Of a stretch of 64,000 bases of DNA, positions 58,866 to 64,000 are shown piece by piece. Made by a program: the position numbers and the translations under genes. The notes beneath the pieces are model-generated. The model did no database searches, had not been told where the DNA came from, and saw only the letters and a list, made by a program, of their open reading frames with translations. The stretch is from Pseudomonas sp. PDM04. Its GTDB lineage: Bacteria > Pseudomonadota > Gammaproteobacteria > Pseudomonadales > Pseudomonadaceae. The stretch spans positions 310,001 to 374,000 of the forward strand of contig NZ_JACVAI010000005.1 in assembly GCF_014851765.1 (NCBI RefSeq), given 5' to 3'. Within the stretch, counting starts at the first letter, position 1. Each line of letters begins with the position of its first letter.

Positions 58866-60299
58866 TCATGGCCTTGCTTTGAGCTGCGCCTCCGCCGCCT
58901 TGGCGAGGTCCGGTGGCAGGAAATCCTTGTCCGGGTTGTAGTCCGGCTTGAGGTAGCGCTTGAGGTCTTCCAGGTCCCCGGGGTTCAACGTACCGGCGGC
59001 CTGCTTCAGGCGCAGGTTGTCGAGGATGTAGTCGTAGCGGGTGTTGTTGTAGTCGCGCACCGAGTTGTACAACTGACGCTGCGCATCCAGCACATCGACA
59101 ATGTTTCGCGTCCCGACCTGGTAACCGATTTCGGTCGCTTCCACCGCGCTCTGGTTGGAAATGATCGACTGCTTGCGCGCCTGGACCTGCTCCACATCGG
59201 TATTCACCGCGCGGTGCAGGTTGCGGGTGTTTTCCACCACTTGCCGACGCAGGCTTTCGCGCTGCTGTTCGGTCTGATCCAGTTGCGAGTAGGACTGGCG
59301 GACCTGCGAACTGGTCAGCCCGCCACTGTAGATCGGGATGTTCAATTGCAAGGCCAGGGTGGTCTGCTCGACGGGGCCGCCGTAGGCCTGGCCGAAGGCA
59401 TTCGGGTTGCTGAAACCGAAGGCATCGTTGTCACCTTTTTCGTACTTCGCCACGGCGTCCAGCGTCGGCGCGTGACCGGCCTTGCGCTGCTTGAGGGTTT
59501 CTTCGGCGGCACTGACCGCGTAGTTGCTGGCCAGCAGGTTGAGGTTCTGCCGGGCGGCGGTGTCGACCCAGGCCTTGGCGTCGTTCGGTGCTGGCGGCAG
59601 GATCGGCAGCGTATGAACCATGCCCTGGATCGAGTTGTACTGACGGTTGGTCAGGGTGATCAACGCTTCGAACGCGTCGTCCACCCGCCGCTGCGCCACG
59701 ATCCGGTTGGCCCTGGCGGTGTCGTAGCTGGCCTGGGATTGCAGCACGTCGGTCTTGTCCGACAGGCCGACGTCAAAGCGCTCGTTGGACTGATCGAGCT
59801 GGCGCTTGAACGCAGCTTCCTCGGCCTTGGTCGATGCCAGCGTGTCCTGGCTGCGCAGAACGTTGAAGTAGTCCTCGGCGGCTTGCAGGATCAGGTTCTG
59901 CTCGGTGGCCGAGAGTTGCAGTGCGGCCTGTTCATTGACGCTCTTGGCAGCCTGGTACTGGAACCAGCGATCGGCACGAAACAGTGGCTGCGCCAGCGTC
60001 GCCTGGTAGGAGTTGGCGCTGCGATTGGCAATGGCCGACGGTTGATTGATGTCGGTGCGCACATTGGCCACCTGGCCGCCACCGGACAGGTTGGGCAGCA
60101 GGCCGGCGCGGGCCTGGGGCACGACTTCCTTCTGGGCGCCATACTGGGCGCGGGCGGCGGCCAGGTCGGCGTTATTGTCCACCGCTTCCTGGTACACGCT
60201 GACCAGGTCGGTTTTGGTCGCCAGAGGCGCTTCTGCTGCCCAGGCCATTCCATTGGACGCACAAGACACGGCAACGGCCAGTGAGAGTTTGCGCAGCAT
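58866..60299 (-). CDS. tolC: TolC family outer-membrane efflux channel
   Basis: 477 aa. It has an N-terminal signal peptide (MLRKLSLAVAVSCASNGMAWA, cleavage after AWA), then the two structural repeats of the outer membrane efflux protein fold with long coiled-coil helices. RWFQYQAAKSVNEQA, NVLRSQDTLASTKAEEAAF, YQVGTRNIVDVLDAQRQLY and its mate in repeat one (ERFDVGLSDKTDVLQSQASY) are classical. It is the exit duct for type I secretion and RND/ABC efflux. Its place and size match PA4974 (opmH). It is divergent from thiC. Confidence 0.94.
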   Translation of the reverse strand: MLRKLSLAVAVSCASNGMAWAAEAPLATKTDLVSVYQEAVDNNADLAAARAQYGAQKEVVPQARAGLLPNLSGGGQVANVRTDINQPSAIANRSANSYQATLAQPLFRADRWFQYQAAKSVNEQAALQLSATEQNLILQAAEDYFNVLRSQDTLASTKAEEAAFKRQLDQSNERFDVGLSDKTDVLQSQASYDTARANRIVAQRRVDDAFEALITLTNRQYNSIQGMVHTLPILPPAPNDAKAWVDTAARQNLNLLASNYAVSAAEETLKQRKAGHAPTLDAVAKYEKGDNDAFGFSNPNAFGQAYGGPVEQTTLALQLNIPIYSGGLTSSQVRQSYSQLDQTEQQRESLRRQVVENTRNLHRAVNTDVEQVQARKQSIISNQSAVEATEIGYQVGTRNIVDVLDAQRQLYNSVRDYNNTRYDYILDNLRLKQAAGTLNPGDLEDLKRYLKPDYNPDKDFLPPDLAKAAEAQLKARP

Positions 60300-60463
60300 T
60301 GAGGCGATTCCCTGGAAATTGATATTACGCTGATAATTCAGGCGCCAAGGTACGGCGCGGCCCGCACAGCGTCAAGGCGCGGTGCGGCGTAGCGAGTGTA
60401 GTTGCGCCTTCGGGCGGCAACAATCCTTCAATTACGCCATTCATCATGGTGATTGCCTCGGTG

Positions 60464-60493
60464 TTGGCGTTCCTTGCCAGTTGTGTCTAGACT
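60464..60493 (+). promoter_or_regulatory. Promoter for the thiC riboswitch transcript
   Basis: TTGGCG (60464-60469), 18-bp spacer, TAGACT (60488-60493). It would start the RNA near 60500, at the 5' edge of the riboswitch. A hairpin at 60401-60422 (GTTGC..GCAAC) lies between this promoter and tolC. Confidence 0.5.
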
Positions 60494-60500
60494 GGCCGGG

Positions 60501-60593
60501 TTCTTGTCGGGGTGCCTTGCTATGAGGCTGAGATCGAATAATTTCGGATCCCGTTGAACCTGATCAGGTTAGCGCCTGCGTAGGGAACAAGAT
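60501..60593 (+). ncRNA. TPP riboswitch (THI element) upstream of thiC
   Basis: The aptamer binds thiamine pyrophosphate and lowers thiC expression. Visible parts: P1 stem TCTTGT (60502-60507) with ACAAGA (60587-60592); the conserved CTGAGA (60528-60533) of the pyrimidine-binding arm; the ACCTGATCAGG-type pyrophosphate-arm sequence (about 60558-60568); and the CGTAGGGAA element (60579-60587). The aptamer ends 173 bases before the thiC ATG. There is no obvious terminator in the gap, so translational or Rho-dependent control is possible. Confidence 0.96.
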
Positions 60594-60766
60594 TTCTCGT
60601 CACCCGGCGAGTCCTCTTGTGCTTCGTCCGGGATGTTGTTCGACCATTGAACGACCCCTCGAGCACTGAGCACAGCACTGCTGGTTTTGCAGCCCGCGTG
60701 CGTCCATCCGTCACAGGTTCGCTCCGACAAAATTCCAATGCCTGGATGCCGTCTGGAGAGCCCGTG

Positions 60767-62656
<1,890 letters not shown>

Positions 62657-62660
62657 TCCC

Positions 62661-62746
62661 GGGGGCCTTCGGCCCCCATCGCGAGCAGGCTCGCCGCCAC
62701 AGGGAAAATGCCTTCCTTTGTGGGAGCGAGCCTGCTCGCGATGGCG
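62661..62746. repeat. GC-rich hairpin and inverted REP pair between thiC and cytX
   Basis: GGGGGCC-TTC-GGCCCCC (62661-62677) directly after the thiC stop, then two REPs in opposite orientation (62678-62704 and 62719-62746). This may reduce or stabilise read-through into cytX. Confidence 0.85.
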
Positions 62747-62784
62747 ATTTCCACAACAACAAATGTCCCTCTGAGATAACACCC

Positions 62785-64000
62785 TTGAGCATTCAACCCG
62801 GCACTTATTCACCCGACATCGCCGTGCCCACCGACAAACGTGTCTTCGGCGGTCGCGATCTGTTTTCCCTGTGGTTTTCCCTCGGCATCGGCCTGATGGT
62901 GTTGCAGACCGGTGCCTTGCTTGCGCCAGGCCTGGGCCTCCCCGGCTCGTTGCTGGCGATCTTCCTCGGCACCCTGGTCGGCGTTCTGCTGCTGGCCGCC
63001 GTTGGCGTGATCGGCAGCGACACCGGCCTGTCGTCGATGGCCGCGCTGAAACTCAGCCTCGGCGCCAAAGGCGCGAGCCTTCCGGCGGTGCTGAACCTGT
63101 TGCAACTGATCGGCTGGGGGTCGTTCGAAATCATCGTGATGCGCGATGCGGCGAGCCTGCTGGGCGCCCGGGCCTTCAGCGAAGGCAGCCTGTGGTCCAA
63201 TCCGCTGCTCTGGACAGTATTCTTCGGCGGTCTGGCGACCTTGCTGGCGGTCAGCGGCCCGTTGACGTTTGTGCGGCAGATACTGCGCAAATGGGGCATC
63301 TGGCTGCTGCTGGCAGCGTGTACCTGGCTGACCTGGAACCTGTTCGCCAAGGCCGATCTGGCGGCGCTGTGGGCGCAGGCCGGAGACGGTTCGATGCCGT
63401 TCGCGGTGGGCTTTGACATCGCCATCGCCATGCCGCTGTCGTGGCTGCCACTGATTGCCGACTATTCGCGGTTTGGCAAGCGGGCGAAAAACGTGTTCGG
63501 CGGCACCGCGGTGGGGTTCTTCATCGGTAATTTCTGGCTGATGAGCCTGGGCGTGGCGTACACCCTGGCGTTCGCGCCGAGTGGCGAGGTGAATGCGCTA
63601 TTGCTGGCGCTGGCCGGTGCGGGCCTGGGCATTCCATTGCTGTTGATCCTGCTGGATGAATCGGAAAACGCGTTCGCCGACATTCACTCGGCGGCCGTGT
63701 CCAGCGGATTTCTGTTGCGCTTGAAAGTCGAGCATCTGGCATTGGCCATCGGCGTGCTCTGCACCCTCATCGCCCTGCTGGCGCCGTTGGCGCAGTACCA
63801 GAACTTCCTGCTGCTGATCGGTTCGGTGTTCGCGCCGCTGTTCGGCGTGGTGCTGGTGGATCACTTCATCCTGCGCAAGCGCAGTGGCCAGCTGGCGTCG
63901 GTCGCATTGCGCTGGCCGGCGCTGCTCGCCTGGCTGGGGGGCATCAGCACTTACCATCTGTTGGCGAACCTGTACCCGGATGTCGGCGCAACCCTGCCGG
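62785..64000 (+). CDS. cytX: NCS1 family transporter CytX (hydroxymethylpyrimidine transporter), 3' end missing
   Basis: About 405 codons are visible, running off the right edge. A multi-helix inner-membrane protein of the nucleobase:cation symporter-1 family: GRDLFSLWFSLGIGLMVLQT begins helix 1, IGWGSFEIIVMRDAA (near 110) is the substrate-site helix, and SWLPLIADYSRFGK (near 220) and LDESENAFADIHS are family motifs. CytX is the putative HMP permease found beside thiamine genes and TPP riboswitches, which fits its place after thiC. The start is TTG at 62785 (N-terminus MSIQPGTYSPD); GAGATAAC lies before it as a modest ribosome site. Confidence 0.85.
   Translation, partial: MSIQPGTYSPDIAVPTDKRVFGGRDLFSLWFSLGIGLMVLQTGALLAPGLGLPGSLLAIFLGTLVGVLLLAAVGVIGSDTGLSSMAALKLSLGAKGASLPAVLNLLQLIGWGSFEIIVMRDAASLLGARAFSEGSLWSNPLLWTVFFGGLATLLAVSGPLTFVRQILRKWGIWLLLAACTWLTWNLFAKADLAALWAQAGDGSMPFAVGFDIAIAMPLSWLPLIADYSRFGKRAKNVFGGTAVGFFIGNFWLMSLGVAYTLAFAPSGEVNALLLALAGAGLGIPLLLILLDESENAFADIHSAAVSSGFLLRLKVEHLALAIGVLCTLIALLAPLAQYQNFLLLIGSVFAPLFGVVLVDHFILRKRSGQLASVALRWPALLAWLGGISTYHLLANLYPDVGATLP

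Overview
This window is a stretch of chromosome from a Pseudomonas, most likely of the P. fluorescens/P. putida side of the genus. The evidence is the high GC content, the many copies of the Pseudomonas REP palindrome (GTGGGAGCGAGC..GCTCGCG type) in intergenic gaps, and a gene order that runs parallel, from memory, to the PA5021-PA4973 region of P. aeruginosa: nhaP2, acyl-CoA dehydrogenase, rlmJ, msrA, dipA, aceF-aceE, glnE, waaF-waaC-waaG-waaP, LPS kinases, carbamoyltransferase, mig-14, dnpA, ssg, wapR, waaL, msbA, hldE, emrE, waaA, tolC, thiC. No rRNA, tRNA, CRISPR array, prophage or insertion sequence was recognised.

Left part (1-20.7 kb): a cation/proton antiporter cut by the window edge, a chemoreceptor, a ZapB-like/ZapA-like cell-division pair, a large acyl-CoA dehydrogenase, and the divergent putA/putP proline module. 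The putA-putP spacer carries six GTTGCA boxes that look like PutA operator half-sites. A short type VI secretion unit (VgrG plus a DUF4123 adaptor, with no effector gene beside it) follows, then rlmJ, msrA, the cyclic-di-GMP phosphodiesterase dipA and a PhoD-like phosphatase.

Centre (20.9-29 kb): aceE-aceF, with three lipoyl domains in AceF, and glnE, divergent. The 384-bp AT-rich spacer holds a pair of 13-bp palindromes about five helical turns apart and a 41-codon leader ORF that overlaps the glnE start.

Right part (29-54 kb): a large lipopolysaccharide core region. One tightly coupled operon (waaF-waaC-waaG-waaP and three further kinase-like genes, the last with two kinase folds) builds and phosphorylates the inner core. 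A second operon (carbamoyltransferase, wapH, mig-14, dnpA, a DUF6625-like gene, ssg, wapR) handles outer-core decoration. A converging gene encodes an O-antigen-ligase-like membrane protein fused to a kinase-like domain that lacks the usual catalytic Asp. msbA and hldE follow, then a three-gene cassette of poorly described glycosyltransferase-like genes (50.5-53.1 kb), one of which looks sialyltransferase-like. This cassette is the best candidate for an undescribed function in the window.

Right end (53-64 kb): a possible Nudix-like protein, an aldo/keto reductase and FAD oxidoreductase pair, an SMR efflux gene divergent from a LysR regulator with a strong palindrome between them, waaA, tolC, and thiC under a TPP riboswitch followed by the NCS1 transporter cytX, which runs off the right edge. 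Most genes have ordinary start sites; GTG or TTG starts were preferred in nhaP2, the DUF4123 gene, aceF, waaC, the YceK-like lipoprotein, the carbamoyltransferase, the DUF6625 gene, two cassette genes and cytX.
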